This document shows positions 1 to 7,622 of a stretch of DNA of 33,780 nt, one piece after another; the stretch's first letter is position 1, and each line of letters opens with the position of its first letter. Origin of the DNA: an uncultured Eubacteriales bacterium (lineage in GTDB: Bacteria > Bacillota > Clostridia > Oscillospirales > Oscillospiraceae); NCBI GenBank assembly GCA_900549485.1, contig UROG01000030.1, forward strand, positions 1 through 33,780. The letters are read 5' to 3'. A program made the position numbers and the translations under genes. Under the pieces are notes generated by a model. That model was not told where the DNA came from. It saw only the letters and a list, made by a program, of their open reading frames with translations, and ran no database searches.

Positions 1-15
1 TTTCGGGCATAGAAA

Positions 16-52
16 AAGTCCACCGTAATTCTATCAAAATTACGGTGGACTT
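16..52 (-). terminator. Rho-independent terminator after the tRNA fragment
   Basis: A perfect 15-bp inverted repeat (arms 16-30 and 38-52) is followed on the minus strand by a T run. It starts one base after the 3' CCA of the tRNA fragment at 54-98, so it is the natural terminator of that tRNA transcript. The intact tRNA-Pro at 9071 has the same arrangement. Confidence 0.85.
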
Positions 53-53
53 A

Positions 54-98
54 TGGTCCGAGTGACAGGGGTCGAACCTGCGGCCTCATGGTCCCAAA
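54..98 (-). pseudogene. 3' half of a tRNA (probably tRNA-Pro), attachment-site remnant
   Basis: On the minus strand this gives the end of an anticodon loop (TTTTGGGACC), a variable loop, a T arm with the canonical TTCGACC loop and a pairing stem, an acceptor 3' strand CACTCGG, a discriminator A and an encoded CCA. The acceptor strand and CCA match those of the intact tRNA-Pro at 9071-9146, but the T stem differs, so it derives from a different tRNA or a diverged copy. Upstream of the anticodon loop the sequence is AT-rich and has no D arm or 5' acceptor strand. A half tRNA broken at the anticodon loop is the usual trace of tyrosine-integrase insertion into a tRNA gene. Confidence 0.75.
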
Positions 99-212
99 AG
101 GTGCAATAATACTTTTTCTGCTTATTTATAGCAATTTTTAGCCGCTTTTGTTCCGTTAAAGTTACTCTTTGGTGCTCTTAATTCCGCTGTTTCCGTGTGC
201 TCCGACGTTGTC

Positions 213-232
213 TGTGGTAATCTATGTGGTCA
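213..232. repeat. Paired direct repeat TGTGG(T)-type, copy 1 of 3
   Basis: TGTGGTAA-tcta-TGTGGTCA: two 8-bp near-identical units 12 bp apart. The same arrangement is found at 9173-9192 and 9397-9416, each time next to a tRNA or tRNA fragment. It may be an integrase arm-type site, or the residue of an integrase 3' end carried with the attachment site. Confidence 0.6.
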
Positions 233-233
233 A

Positions 234-290
234 AAACGCTTCCCGTCCGGTTCCCGGTGAGCTCTCACCGGTGTCGGGCAGGAAGCGTTT
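234..290 (-). terminator. Long hairpin, probable terminator
   Basis: Outer arms AAACGCTTCC (234-243) and GGAAGCGTTT (281-290) enclose an inner hairpin CCGGTGAG/CTCACCGG. On the minus strand the stem is followed by TTTTT, which fits an intrinsic terminator. No gene directly upstream on that strand ends here, so it may be a leftover of a lost mobile-element gene. Confidence 0.55.
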
Positions 291-474
291 CTCGTTTCAA
301 GTGGTCGTATTGTAACTCTGAGTGGAAAGAGATTTGTCAAGGGTATTTTCACCCACATTGAACAATATCAACAATCAAAGGGTATGAAAACTTATTCATA
401 AGAAACAGTCAATCAACAAATCCTAAATTCTTTTCACAATTCAGAGCACTTGACAGAACTTATCTGTCAAAAGA

Positions 475-517
475 AAAAGTTGCTGAGAACCTCCATTTTT
501 AAGGTTCCCAACAACTT
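475..517 (-). terminator. Terminator of the ABC transporter operon
   Basis: On the minus strand AAGTTG...GGGAACC pairs with GGTTCTC...CAACTT and is followed by TTTTTC. It lies 57 bases past the stop codon of the BceB-like permease and is the natural end of the minus-strand run that begins at about 4770. Confidence 0.75.
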
Positions 518-573
518 TCAAACCATTTATTCTGCAATTAGAATTGTTTCTCATCAAGGAATACCGTTATGGC

Positions 574-2565
574 TCAGTCTTTCCGAAGCATGGCTTTACT
601 GCCGGTATACGTCAGATAAAAATATATGCCGTAAATCACTACGAGAAAAGCACTGGTAGCAGCGAGACTGGCCCGGACATCAACCTTACCGAACAGAGCA
701 ATCACTTCATTAGCCGCAGTCAGACCCACCGCCGAATGAATGATTGCCAATAGGAGCGGAAACAAGAAGTAACACAATATCTGTGTAAACAGTGCTCGAT
801 GAATCATCCGACGTTCCACCCCCAATTTTTGGAGCAACAAATAACGTTCCCGGTTGTCAGCAGCCTCGCTGAGCTGCTGGATGGACAGAATTGCAGCACT
901 TACGATCATGAATACGAAGCCGAGATAAATTCCCAGGAAGGAAAACAAAGCTTTGGTGGTCACAGACTGCGTATACAGTTTCAGACGGCTGGCGTAAAAG
1001 GAGAAAGCGGGGTAGCTTTCACTTCCAGAAGCATATACCTCCTGCAAGTATTCATCCAATTCTCTCGCCATAGCTTCCTCAGCAGACTCGCCCCTACATT
1101 GGATGTTCAATATCCGTAGGATGACAGGATATTCCTTTAACAGATTATCTTCCACGATCAGAAACAGTCCCAGGGAACCATTCGCTATAGAGTAGTCTGC
1201 AATCCCGACCGGAGACAGCGTAACCTCATCGATAGAAATGGTAATATTTTGTTCCAGCAGCTGCGCTGCTGCAGGCAAGAGATATTCCGGTTCCGCTACC
1301 GAAATGAGGTACTCGGATTCCTGCAAGTCAACTATATCCTTTCCGGCAAGGCGTAAGGCAGCATTATAGCTGCTCAGCGGAACGAATCGCACAAACATAT
1401 CGTCTCTCATTCCATAAGAGTCACTGTCAAACTCCACTCCGAATTGGCCGTAAGTTGCATTCGACTGATATACAGCAAATTCTTCGTAGTCATCAATGCC
1501 CTGGTTTGACAGCAGGTCAGCGGGCAAATGCTCTGCTATGGATGGTACGTCTGTTTCGTCAACGGTATAGGCACAAAGAGAAAAATCATAGGGCACAGCC
1601 TTTCGCAAGTCTTTGGAAAGTGCATTTTGCAGGCTGTATCCACTGGAGAAAATGCCTATGACCAACAAAAGAGTCAGACTGACCACGGAAACGGAAATAA
1701 AATTGGTGTTGATCTTATTGCTTAACTGACGCAGGACAAACAGGTTTAATCCCCGGAAATAGAAGTTCTTCCACCGCTGTAGCAATGCCGTCAGCAGACC
1801 TGCCAGAGAGAAATAAAACAGCAGGGTGCCCAAAATACCCAAAATCAAAGAAAGCACAAACCAGATGTTAAAATTGAGTAATCCATTGTGAAGAATCATC
1901 ACATAGGCTGTGACAAGAAATACAACAGATACGGCAAACAACACGCCAGACAGCACCGTGGAAGGAAATACCTGACGTTCATTTCGCCGTCCGCCATACA
2001 GCAAATCGATCAACTTGCATTTCCCAACTGTATACACATTAAATAACAGCACAACGAGAAAAATGATTCCAAAATACAGTATGCTTTTTTCAGTCGCCTC
2101 AAGGGAAAATACGAACCGGTGCCCTGTCAGATCTGCCTCAAATATTTTGGCGGTAAAGACAGACATGACCTGAGACCCCAATACGCCCAAAACCAATCCC
2201 ACCACCAGTGCAGCCAGAGCCAGCAGACAGGTTTCCAGCACCAGGATCAGAGAGATGCTGCCACGGTTCATCCCAAGTGTCAGATAGATGCCAAGCTCTT
2301 TTTTTCTGCGGCGGATAAAAAATCGGTTGGCGTACACAATCAGAAAACCAAGCACAATTGCAACAAATACAGAAATGCCAGAAAGCACTCGCTGCAACAG
2401 CTGCATGGACTGATTGGATGTCTGCGTCACTTCCATCAGTTCCTGCTGAGCGTAAATAGAATTAAAAAGGTAAAATACGCAGACGCCCATAACCAGCGTA
2501 AAAAAATACACGGAATAGTCTCGGAAACTCTGCCTTACATTGCGAAAAGCAAGTTTACTCAGCAT
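574..2565 (-). CDS. BceB-like ABC transporter permease (FtsX/MacB fold)
   Basis: At 663 aa this matches the length and layout of BceB-type permeases, which with a BceA ATPase sense and resist peptide antibiotics such as bacitracin and lantibiotics. Hydrophobic segments near residues 15-35, 55-80 and 105-135 and several more up to about 310 are followed by a large extracytoplasmic domain (about 310-535). A closing group of three membrane segments ends near 660. An FtsX-like RKKELGIYLTLG stretch sits in the first half. The start codon overlaps the end of the upstream ATPase gene by 11 bases, so the two are translationally coupled. No BceRS-type two-component system lies in the window, so substrate and control are inferred only from family. 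Confidence 0.88.
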   Translation of the reverse strand: MLSKLAFRNVRQSFRDYSVYFFTLVMGVCVFYLFNSIYAQQELMEVTQTSNQSMQLLQRVLSGISVFVAIVLGFLIVYANRFFIRRRKKELGIYLTLGMNRGSISLILVLETCLLALAALVVGLVLGVLGSQVMSVFTAKIFEADLTGHRFVFSLEATEKSILYFGIIFLVVLLFNVYTVGKCKLIDLLYGGRRNERQVFPSTVLSGVLFAVSVVFLVTAYVMILHNGLLNFNIWFVLSLILGILGTLLFYFSLAGLLTALLQRWKNFYFRGLNLFVLRQLSNKINTNFISVSVVSLTLLLVIGIFSSGYSLQNALSKDLRKAVPYDFSLCAYTVDETDVPSIAEHLPADLLSNQGIDDYEEFAVYQSNATYGQFGVEFDSDSYGMRDDMFVRFVPLSSYNAALRLAGKDIVDLQESEYLISVAEPEYLLPAAAQLLEQNITISIDEVTLSPVGIADYSIANGSLGLFLIVEDNLLKEYPVILRILNIQCRGESAEEAMARELDEYLQEVYASGSESYPAFSFYASRLKLYTQSVTTKALFSFLGIYLGFVFMIVSAAILSIQQLSEAADNRERYLLLQKLGVERRMIHRALFTQILCYFLFPLLLAIIHSAVGLTAANEVIALFGKVDVRASLAATSAFLVVIYGIYFYLTYTGSKAMLRKD

Positions 2566-3331
2566 TCAGTTCACCCCCCAACAGGGCAACCACCTCTACG
2601 ATACGGTCGAAAAACTCTTTGCGGCTTTCCTCTCCCCGTACCAGCTCATGAAACAGCTTTCCGTCCCGCAGGAACAGGATGCGACGGCAATAGCTGGCAG
2701 AAAATGCATCATGCGTTACCATCAGAATGGTAGCCTCGGCTTCCCGGTTCAGCAGCACAAGGCTTTCCAGAAGCATTTTGGCCGATTTGGAATCCAAAGC
2801 GCCGGTGGGTTCGTCCGCAAGAATCAGGGTGGGTTTGGTCACCATCGCTCTCGCTGCTGCCACACGCTGCTTCTGACCGCCAGACATTTGGTAGGGATAT
2901 TTTTGCAGTACATCCGTGATGTTCAGCATCTTTGCTGCATGGCAGACCATTTTGTTCACACTGGACGCAGGGGTGTGCAGAATCGTCAGCGCCAGAGCAA
3001 TATTCTCATAAGCTGTCATGGTGTCCAGCAGATTAAAGTCCTGAAAGATAAATCCCAGCTTTTCTCTGCGAAAGCGGGACATCTCTTTTTCCCGCATAGC
3101 GGTCACATCCCTGCCGTCAATATGGATATGACCGGCTGTTGCACGGTCGATGGTAGAAATGCAGTTGAGCAGCGTGGTTTTTCCACTGCCGGAAGCACCC
3201 ATAACACCCATAAACTCGCCTTTCTCCACGGAAAAGCTGATGCCACCCACGGCATGGGTGATATTCCCCTTTGATCCATAGTATTTTTCCAGATTTTTAA
3301 CGTTCAAAATCGATTCCATAGTTTCATCCAT
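2555..3331 (-). CDS. BceA-like ABC transporter ATP-binding protein
   Basis: This 258-aa cytoplasmic ATPase drives the permease at 574-2565. It shows Walker A GASGSGKT (about 45-52), the Q-loop in FIFQDF, the ABC signature SGGQKQR (about 150-156), Walker B LILADEP (about 169-175) and the H-loop MVTHD. It belongs to the MacB/LolD/BceA group that partners FtsX-like permeases. Met1 or the internal Met5 (start 3319) could be the true start; neither has a strong ribosome binding site. The gap to the upstream ferredoxin-type gene is only about 50 bases, so it may be read from the same transcript. Peptide-antibiotic export or sensing is inferred from the family. Confidence 0.9.
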   Translation of the reverse strand: MDETMESILNVKNLEKYYGSKGNITHAVGGISFSVEKGEFMGVMGASGSGKTTLLNCISTIDRATAGHIHIDGRDVTAMREKEMSRFRREKLGFIFQDFNLLDTMTAYENIALALTILHTPASSVNKMVCHAAKMLNITDVLQKYPYQMSGGQKQRVAAARAMVTKPTLILADEPTGALDSKSAKMLLESLVLLNREAEATILMVTHDAFSASYCRRILFLRDGKLFHELVRGEESRKEFFDRIVEVVALLGGELNAE

Positions 3332-3383
3332 AGTTTCAGTTGAAAGGCATCATATTTTTTCATCAACCGGTTCCGTTCATTTG

Positions 3384-4307
3384 TTATAAATCGTTTTTTG
3401 GCTTAGAAAAATCATCATATTTAGATGATTTTTCTGATACAGGAGTTTTTTTGAGAAATCCGCCCTGGATTGCCTGTGTAGGGCAGATACTTTTGCACTT
3501 CCCGCAGCGAATACATTCTGCACTGTTGATATCCTTGAGCACCTCAACTTGCATGGGACAGTGGCGCTCACATTGCTTGCAGTTTACACAAAGACTTTTG
3601 TCAACGTATAACCGATAAAAAGCGAAGCGGTTGAATAAGCCATAAAATCCCCCCAGGGGGCATAGATATTTGCAGAACGGCCTGTAAATAAAGATTGACG
3701 CAAGAAGTACAAGAATCAAAACCGCCAGTTTCCAGTCAAACAGAAAGCCAAGACCAGCACGGATACTCTCGTTTTTGGCAACCAGAGGGAAGGCCCCCTC
3801 CAAAATGCCAGCCGGACAAATCCATTTGCAGAAATAGGGTGGTGCAATGCCAAACTGATTGACAAGAAAAATAGGCATCAAGATGACAAATAAGAGCAAC
3901 ATCAAATATTTTACATACCGCAGTGGCTTGTCTATCCGTCTGGGTACTCGCAGCTTTGGCAGAGGAATTCTGTGAAGCAGATCCTGCACCAAGCCGAATG
4001 GACAGAGAAAACCGCAAATCAATCTGCCCAGTACGACGCCGAACAGCATGATCGTGCCGAGCACATAAAAGGAAAAATTATGTTTATTTCCGCCCAAAAC
4101 CGCTTGCAATGCCCCGATAGGGCAGGAACCCAATGCACCCGGACAGGAGTAGCAGTTCAATACCGGAAGACACGCCATCTTGCTTGCACCGGTAAAGATT
4201 TTTCCTTTCGCAAATCCCATGAAGTAGCCATTGAATAGTGCTGCTGCCATCAGCTGAATCAAAAGCCGGAAACGGGACTGCTGTTTTTGATTTCTACGTT
4301 TCATCAT
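3384..4307 (-). CDS. NapH/YccM-like membrane 4Fe-4S binding protein
   Basis: A polytopic membrane protein with several Cys-rich loops (NCYSCPG, GFLCPFG, KWICPAG, KYLCPLGG) and a C-terminal pair of 4Fe-4S ferredoxin motifs, CVNCKQCERHCP and CIRCGKCKSICP. This is the NapH/NosR/YccM architecture, which carries electrons across or along the membrane to redox partners. I place the start at the ATGATG overlapping the stop of the upstream CXXC gene (about 307 aa) rather than at an in-frame TTG eight codons upstream. The order TlpA-like, CD1871A-like, 4Fe-4S protein suggests a thiol or extracytoplasmic redox module. The upstream TlpA-like gene is truncated, so function here is uncertain. Confidence 0.85.
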   Translation of the reverse strand: MMKRRNQKQQSRFRLLIQLMAAALFNGYFMGFAKGKIFTGASKMACLPVLNCYSCPGALGSCPIGALQAVLGGNKHNFSFYVLGTIMLFGVVLGRLICGFLCPFGLVQDLLHRIPLPKLRVPRRIDKPLRYVKYLMLLLFVILMPIFLVNQFGIAPPYFCKWICPAGILEGAFPLVAKNESIRAGLGFLFDWKLAVLILVLLASIFIYRPFCKYLCPLGGFYGLFNRFAFYRLYVDKSLCVNCKQCERHCPMQVEVLKDINSAECIRCGKCKSICPTQAIQGGFLKKTPVSEKSSKYDDFSKPKNDL

Positions 4308-4456
4308 CCAATACCAATGCACTCCAGACAAATGTTGACGGCTTTCTTCAACACGACCAAGTGCTCCTCTCTCAGGATTCCTAAAGCAATGAAAGCAAGG
4401 GCGGCGGCAAAAAACGCCGCCCTCACGAGACGAATCTTTTTTTCTAACCCGTTCAT
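4304..4456 (-). CDS. CD1871A-family small CXXC membrane protein
   Basis: A 50-aa open frame: a charged N-terminus, one hydrophobic segment (about 12-27), then a C-terminal ICLECIGIG containing CXXC. That ending is diagnostic of the CD1871A CXXC family found next to TlpA-like and 4Fe-4S membrane genes in Clostridia. The stop TGA overlaps the ATG of the 4Fe-4S gene and the start follows the TlpA-like stop by a few bases, so all three are coupled. A likely role is thiol exchange or metal-cluster handling at the membrane; this is inferred from context, as the family is uncharacterised to my knowledge. Confidence 0.8.
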   Translation of the reverse strand: MNGLEKKIRLVRAAFFAAALAFIALGILREEHLVVLKKAVNICLECIGIG

Positions 4457-4460
4457 CTGC

Positions 4461-4772
4461 TTATGCGCCCTTTCCGATCATCTCCAGTGCCTGATCGATC
4501 AGAGCCGAATATCCGGCAACAACATCTTCACCGGGAAGACCCGTCTGAGGCGTTCCAATGATATTACCCTGAGAATCCACAAAAACGGTAGTGGGAAGCG
4601 CATCGCAATATTGAATGAATGCTTCTTCTAAAGCATCATTACCTACCAATGTTTCAAACTGAACACCGTTTTCATCAATCATGGCCTGTGCCAGTTCAGT
4701 TTCGGTAGAGGCGTCCGTGCAGATGGAGATGATATATCTAAAATTAGCGAGAAAGTAAACAACGGGTTTAGA
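4461..4772 (-). pseudogene. TlpA/ResA-like thioredoxin-fold protein, 5'-truncated
   Basis: The C-terminal part shows the typical thioredoxin-like cis-Pro strand PTTVFVDSQGNIIG and a helical end ALIDQALEMIGKG. In frame upstream one reads SKPVVYFLANF, like the KPVVxxFWA strand of TlpA proteins. The CxxC active site that should follow it is absent, and no signal peptide or start codon is found; the frame runs back through a hairpin to a stop near 4809. The gene is therefore missing its 5' part and probably a short internal piece. An internal ATG at 4682 could start a 73-aa peptide, but it would lack the catalytic motif. The break coincides with the edge of the Fic/CBASS segment. Confidence 0.7.
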
Positions 4773-4777
4773 AAAGC

Positions 4778-4800
4778 AAGCCGAGGTGTCACCCCGGCTT
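4778..4800 (+). terminator. Hairpin at the truncated thioredoxin gene
   Basis: AAGCCGaGGTG pairs with CACCcCGGCTT and is followed on the plus strand by GTTTTTAAC, a good intrinsic terminator. No plus-strand gene upstream uses it, so it appears to be the terminator of a gene lost when the segments were joined. Confidence 0.6.
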
Positions 4801-4831
4801 GTTTTTAACTATAGATACTCTCTGTTCGTAA

Positions 4832-4924
4832 GCATTATGGTGCAATAAGAGAGGTTTTACGATCTCTTTGAGTAAAATCCGATACACCTACCTCACCTAC
4901 TACGCCGCAATAGACAATGAATGA
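4832..4924 (+). pseudogene. C-terminal remnant of an unknown protein ending AAIDNE
   Basis: An open frame without a start ends RYTYLTYYAAIDNE and stop. A second copy of the same ending, SYPLTLCAAIDKE and stop, occurs at 8989-9033 just before the tRNA-Pro terminator. The paired position at the edges of two acquired segments suggests the tail of a mobile-element gene. I do not recognise the parent family. Confidence 0.4.
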
Positions 4925-4948
4925 GAAGCAATTTCTGTGGGGTGGAAA

Positions 4949-5995
4949 CTAATTCAACCTGAAGTAACAGGTGTTTTTCCCTTTGCCTTCTTTTTTCAGC
5001 TCACCGGCAGCGACCAGCTTGCGCAAGGCCCCTTCGATAGAACTGTCGCTGAGCATCGGGCAAAGCTCACGAATAGTCTGTTTGTTGAACCGGCCGATTT
5101 TATTTTTGCTTGCTCGGCGTACCATTTCAAGTGCAGGCAGTTTGGGTTCCACAAGTGCCACACGATCCTCAAAGTCTTTATAAGCGGCAAGAATTGTCCC
5201 AAGCAAATACTTGATGAACGGAACTATATCCTCCGTGCCTTCATGCCAGCCAGTCTGCGACTGCGCAAGTGCATCGTAATACAAATCTTTGTTCTTTGCT
5301 ATTTTAGACTCAAGGGAAATATACTTGCCTACGAAAAATCCGCTCCGATACAAAAGCAGTGTTGTGAGTAGTCGACTCATTCTTCCGTTGCCGTCATTGA
5401 AAGGATGGATACACAGGAAATCATGAATGAAAACTGGGATAGCAATCAGCGGTTCGATCTCCATATTTCCGATTACACGGTTATATTCCTCGCAGATTCT
5501 GTCCAGAGCTTCAGGGGTTTCATACGGAGCAAGCGGTGTAAACAGAATCTCAACATGGCCGTCCGGATAGGTGGCACTAATATAGTTCTGTACATTCTTG
5601 GTACTGCCAGCAAGCGGGTTGTTCATGTGACTGTACAGTATTTTGTGGAGCTGCAGGATGTAGTTACGCGTAATTGGAATCGCATCGAAGTTTTCGTGAA
5701 TAATACTCAAGACATCGCGATACCCCGCAATCTCCTGTTCATCGCGGTTCCTTGGCGCAGTTTTCTCCTCAACAAGTTGCCGAATCCTTGTGTTCGTGGT
5801 AACGATGCCCTCAATGGCATTCGATGCTTCTGTGCTCTGTATCTTGGCGATTTCAACGAGTTTTTCGAGCTCTTCTGGGCACTGTTTCAAATACAGTTCC
5901 TGCTTACCCGCTTCCTTGTATATGGCAGCAATCAATCCCAGAATGTCCGAATCCCACTTCTGCTCCTTAATTGCTGAATAATTAAATGGTCTCAT
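4949..5995 (-). CDS. Fic family protein (class II, AMPylase-type) with C-terminal winged helix
   Basis: This 348-aa protein has the core Fic motif HPFNDGNGR (197-205), with catalytic His197 and the phosphate-binding DGNGR loop intact. Upstream is the inhibitory motif SNAIEG (58-63), matching (S/T)xxxE(G/N); its N-terminal location makes this a class II Fic protein that keeps itself inactive. The C-terminal 60 residues (KQTIRELCPMLSDSSIEGALRKLV) resemble a winged helix. Known relatives transfer AMP to target proteins. The target is unknown and no antitoxin gene is adjacent, consistent with built-in inhibition. It has its own promoter flanked by repeated AAGGGAA boxes, which suggests autoregulation through the winged helix. 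Confidence 0.92.
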   Translation of the reverse strand: MRPFNYSAIKEQKWDSDILGLIAAIYKEAGKQELYLKQCPEELEKLVEIAKIQSTEASNAIEGIVTTNTRIRQLVEEKTAPRNRDEQEIAGYRDVLSIIHENFDAIPITRNYILQLHKILYSHMNNPLAGSTKNVQNYISATYPDGHVEILFTPLAPYETPEALDRICEEYNRVIGNMEIEPLIAIPVFIHDFLCIHPFNDGNGRMSRLLTTLLLYRSGFFVGKYISLESKIAKNKDLYYDALAQSQTGWHEGTEDIVPFIKYLLGTILAAYKDFEDRVALVEPKLPALEMVRRASKNKIGRFNKQTIRELCPMLSDSSIEGALRKLVAAGELKKEGKGKNTCYFRLN

Positions 5996-6014
5996 TCCCT
6001 CACCTCCGCTTGGT

Positions 6015-6075
6015 TTCCCTTAAATTGTAGCGTATAATAAGGGAATAGTCAACAAGCTGTGCGATAATTCCCTTA
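6015..6075 (-). promoter_or_regulatory. Fic promoter with inverted AAGGGAA boxes
   Basis: On the minus strand TTGACT (6047-6052) and TACAAT (6024-6029) are separated by 17 bases. TAAGGGAAT (6038-6046) and ATTCCCTTA (6067-6075) form an inverted repeat around the -35 box. A third box TTCCCTTA (6015-6022) overlaps the -10 and transcription start region. The layout fits repression by a dimeric DNA-binding protein, possibly the Fic protein's own C-terminal domain. Confidence 0.65.
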
Positions 6076-6093
6076 CTATTATACCCATATTAA

Positions 6094-6300
6094 GGGGTTT
6101 GTAGTGAGAATCTTAGGCAAACAGGTAGGCGCGGTATCGGCAAAGCAGCACCGTTTAAGGGCTCTTTTGTGTCTATCCAGGAGATTGCCCCAGTCGCAAA
6201 CGAGAAGCCAAAGACAACCGATTTCATGCTCTATAGGGAGCTCATACGTAAGCCCAACGTGAAAATTGCTCCCGCAATATTTACCGAAGAATGTAGGTAA
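6094..6300 (+). pseudogene. Unrecognised gene fragment
   Basis: An open frame without a credible start contains a well-formed protein stretch (FKGSFVSIQEIAPVANEK, then TTDFMLYRELIRK) and ends EECR and stop. The following 117 bases hold short broken frames (VPISEKKAKIAESS) and nothing else. It reads like the tail of a decayed mobile-element gene, but I cannot name the family. It could also be fortuitous. Confidence 0.3.
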
Positions 6301-6417
6301 ATATTGAGTGTGCCAATCTCAGAGAAGAAAGCTAAGATTGCGGAGAGCTCATAATCGAATCACCGGCCTGATCACCGAAAAACTGCGCTCAAGCAAGCGA
6401 TTTTGTTGTTCGTTAAA

Positions 6418-7458
6418 TTAATATTCTTCTATATTGTACATTTCAGACGCCTGTGCATATTTAGAAATCAGGTCCTCTATTTCTAAAAGCAAAGCCTTTT
6501 TGTTGCTAAAGCTCGCCTTTTCCATAGATTTAAAATTCAAACTTATAACCCTCAACATAAACCCCAAATCCCAATGCATATTTTGACGGAATGCTTGAAG
6601 CTGCTCATTTGTCGTTTTTATGTTATGATTTGAAGCAAATCCAAATCCAGATATAATATCTCCAAGTATTTCTATGTTAGCATTGTCAAACGAGCTTAGC
6701 ATTTCGCTGATTTCTTCTTGCGATTCCTTTTCGGCAAGCAGATTGTTTTTTTCGGATATAGAGAGAAATTTGTGAGAGTTCAGAATATCCGTTGTCATTC
6801 TCATAAGCTCACTATTCTTATCATCTGGCAAATCAATCGTATACCCGTATTTCTCAATCTTCAAAATATAGAATAAAACGCAAAAAACGAACACATATGG
6901 AGCAACATCTACCTCTTTATTGAGAATCGCGTTCATCTGTCGTTCTGTCAGTTTTATTTTTATGCTTTGTGCATCGCCGCCTATGCGATTTTGGTGATAC
7001 CATTGATTAACTTCAATCGAGTCATTGTTTCTGTCTTCTGGAGGTAAAGCTTCATTTGCATTTATTCTCATGTTCAAATACGAACGTGATACCCCAAGCC
7101 TTTCAAGTCGAATCACCATATCATCAACTAAGGCTTCTGGTATTGGCAGAAGACACTCTACTGTATCATAATTGGTAAACCATAATTGTTCCTCAATTTC
7201 CTTCGATGAATACTTAAATTTGAGTGATGCATATATCTGCTCTGCTAGCTCAGCAGAGTCATTCTCCCCAGAAATAAATTGTAAAACATCATATAATTCT
7301 TTTGTATCAATGGTCTGAATATTACCATTTTCCAACTTTGAAATAAATGCAGGACTTTTTTTTATATGTGCAGCAAGATTCTTCGCCTGTATTTTGTTCT
7401 TTAAACGAATACTCCGAAGTGTTTCGGCAAGTTCTGGAGTTACAATCGCACGTGGCAT
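6418..7458 (-). CDS. Large XRE-family (HTH) transcriptional regulator
   Basis: A 346-aa protein with an N-terminal helix-turn-helix of the Cro/CI type (about residues 8-65, AKNLAAHIKKSPAFISKLENG). A long C-terminal region of unknown fold contains a hydrophobic patch near 195-215. It is divergent from the 57-aa gene and the CBASS remnants, and the shared intergenic region carries a perfect palindrome between two strong promoters. It is probably an autoregulated repressor of the defence operon, inferred from position and operator. It differs from CapW (WYL) and from the small CapH regulators. Start: ATG at 7458 preceded by AAGGAGAC. Confidence 0.82.
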   Translation of the reverse strand: MPRAIVTPELAETLRSIRLKNKIQAKNLAAHIKKSPAFISKLENGNIQTIDTKELYDVLQFISGENDSAELAEQIYASLKFKYSSKEIEEQLWFTNYDTVECLLPIPEALVDDMVIRLERLGVSRSYLNMRINANEALPPEDRNNDSIEVNQWYHQNRIGGDAQSIKIKLTERQMNAILNKEVDVAPYVFVFCVLFYILKIEKYGYTIDLPDDKNSELMRMTTDILNSHKFLSISEKNNLLAEKESQEEISEMLSSFDNANIEILGDIISGFGFASNHNIKTTNEQLQAFRQNMHWDLGFMLRVISLNFKSMEKASFSNKKALLLEIEDLISKYAQASEMYNIEEY

Positions 7459-7490
7459 ATATAAGTCTCCTTTTTTGTTTGTATTCTGGT

Positions 7491-7519
7491 ATTATAGCAA
7501 TCGCGACTTGCTTTTTCAA
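7491..7519 (-). promoter_or_regulatory. Promoter of the XRE regulator
   Basis: On the minus strand TTGAAA (7514-7519), 17 bases, TATAAT (7491-7496). The first operator half-site (7523-7530) lies only three bases upstream of the -35 box. Confidence 0.75.
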
Positions 7520-7522
7520 GAG

Positions 7523-7558
7523 TTTTACTCAATTTTGCAAGAGTAAAATATTTTACTC
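7523..7558. promoter_or_regulatory. Palindromic operator between divergent promoters
   Basis: Three half-sites: TTTTACTC (7523-7530), GAGTAAAA (7541-7548) and TTTTACTC (7551-7558). The last two make a perfect 18-bp palindrome, GAGTAAAATATTTTACTC (7541-7558). A longer unit TTTTACTCAATTT is directly repeated 28 bp apart (7523-7535 and 7551-7563). The array lies between the -35 boxes of the two divergent promoters, the expected place for an autoregulating XRE repressor. Confidence 0.75.
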
Positions 7559-7564
7559 AATTTA

Positions 7565-7593
7565 TTGATTTTTCGACACGCATATGGTATAAT
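7565..7593 (+). promoter_or_regulatory. Promoter of the 57-aa gene and CBASS remnants
   Basis: TTGATT (7565-7570), 17 bases, TATAAT (7588-7593). The operator palindrome ends seven bases before the -35 box and its AATTT flank reaches still closer. Confidence 0.75.
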
Positions 7594-7622
7594 AAGGCAA
7601 CGACGAAAGAGGAGGTGATCTA

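Larger units (their letters stand above)
99..573. other. Gene-free stretch at the left island edge
   Basis: No convincing gene is seen. The stretch holds the paired repeat at 213-232, a long hairpin at 234-290 and the terminator of the ABC permease at 475-517. The short open frames here lack ribosome binding sites and recognisable protein content. The remainder (291-474) is AT-rich and unassigned. Confidence 0.6.

Noticed and set aside
574..3331. LolCDE or MacAB identity for the ABC pair
   Set aside because: No MacA partner is present, and the permease has about ten membrane segments with one large late extracytoplasmic loop, which is the BceB layout.
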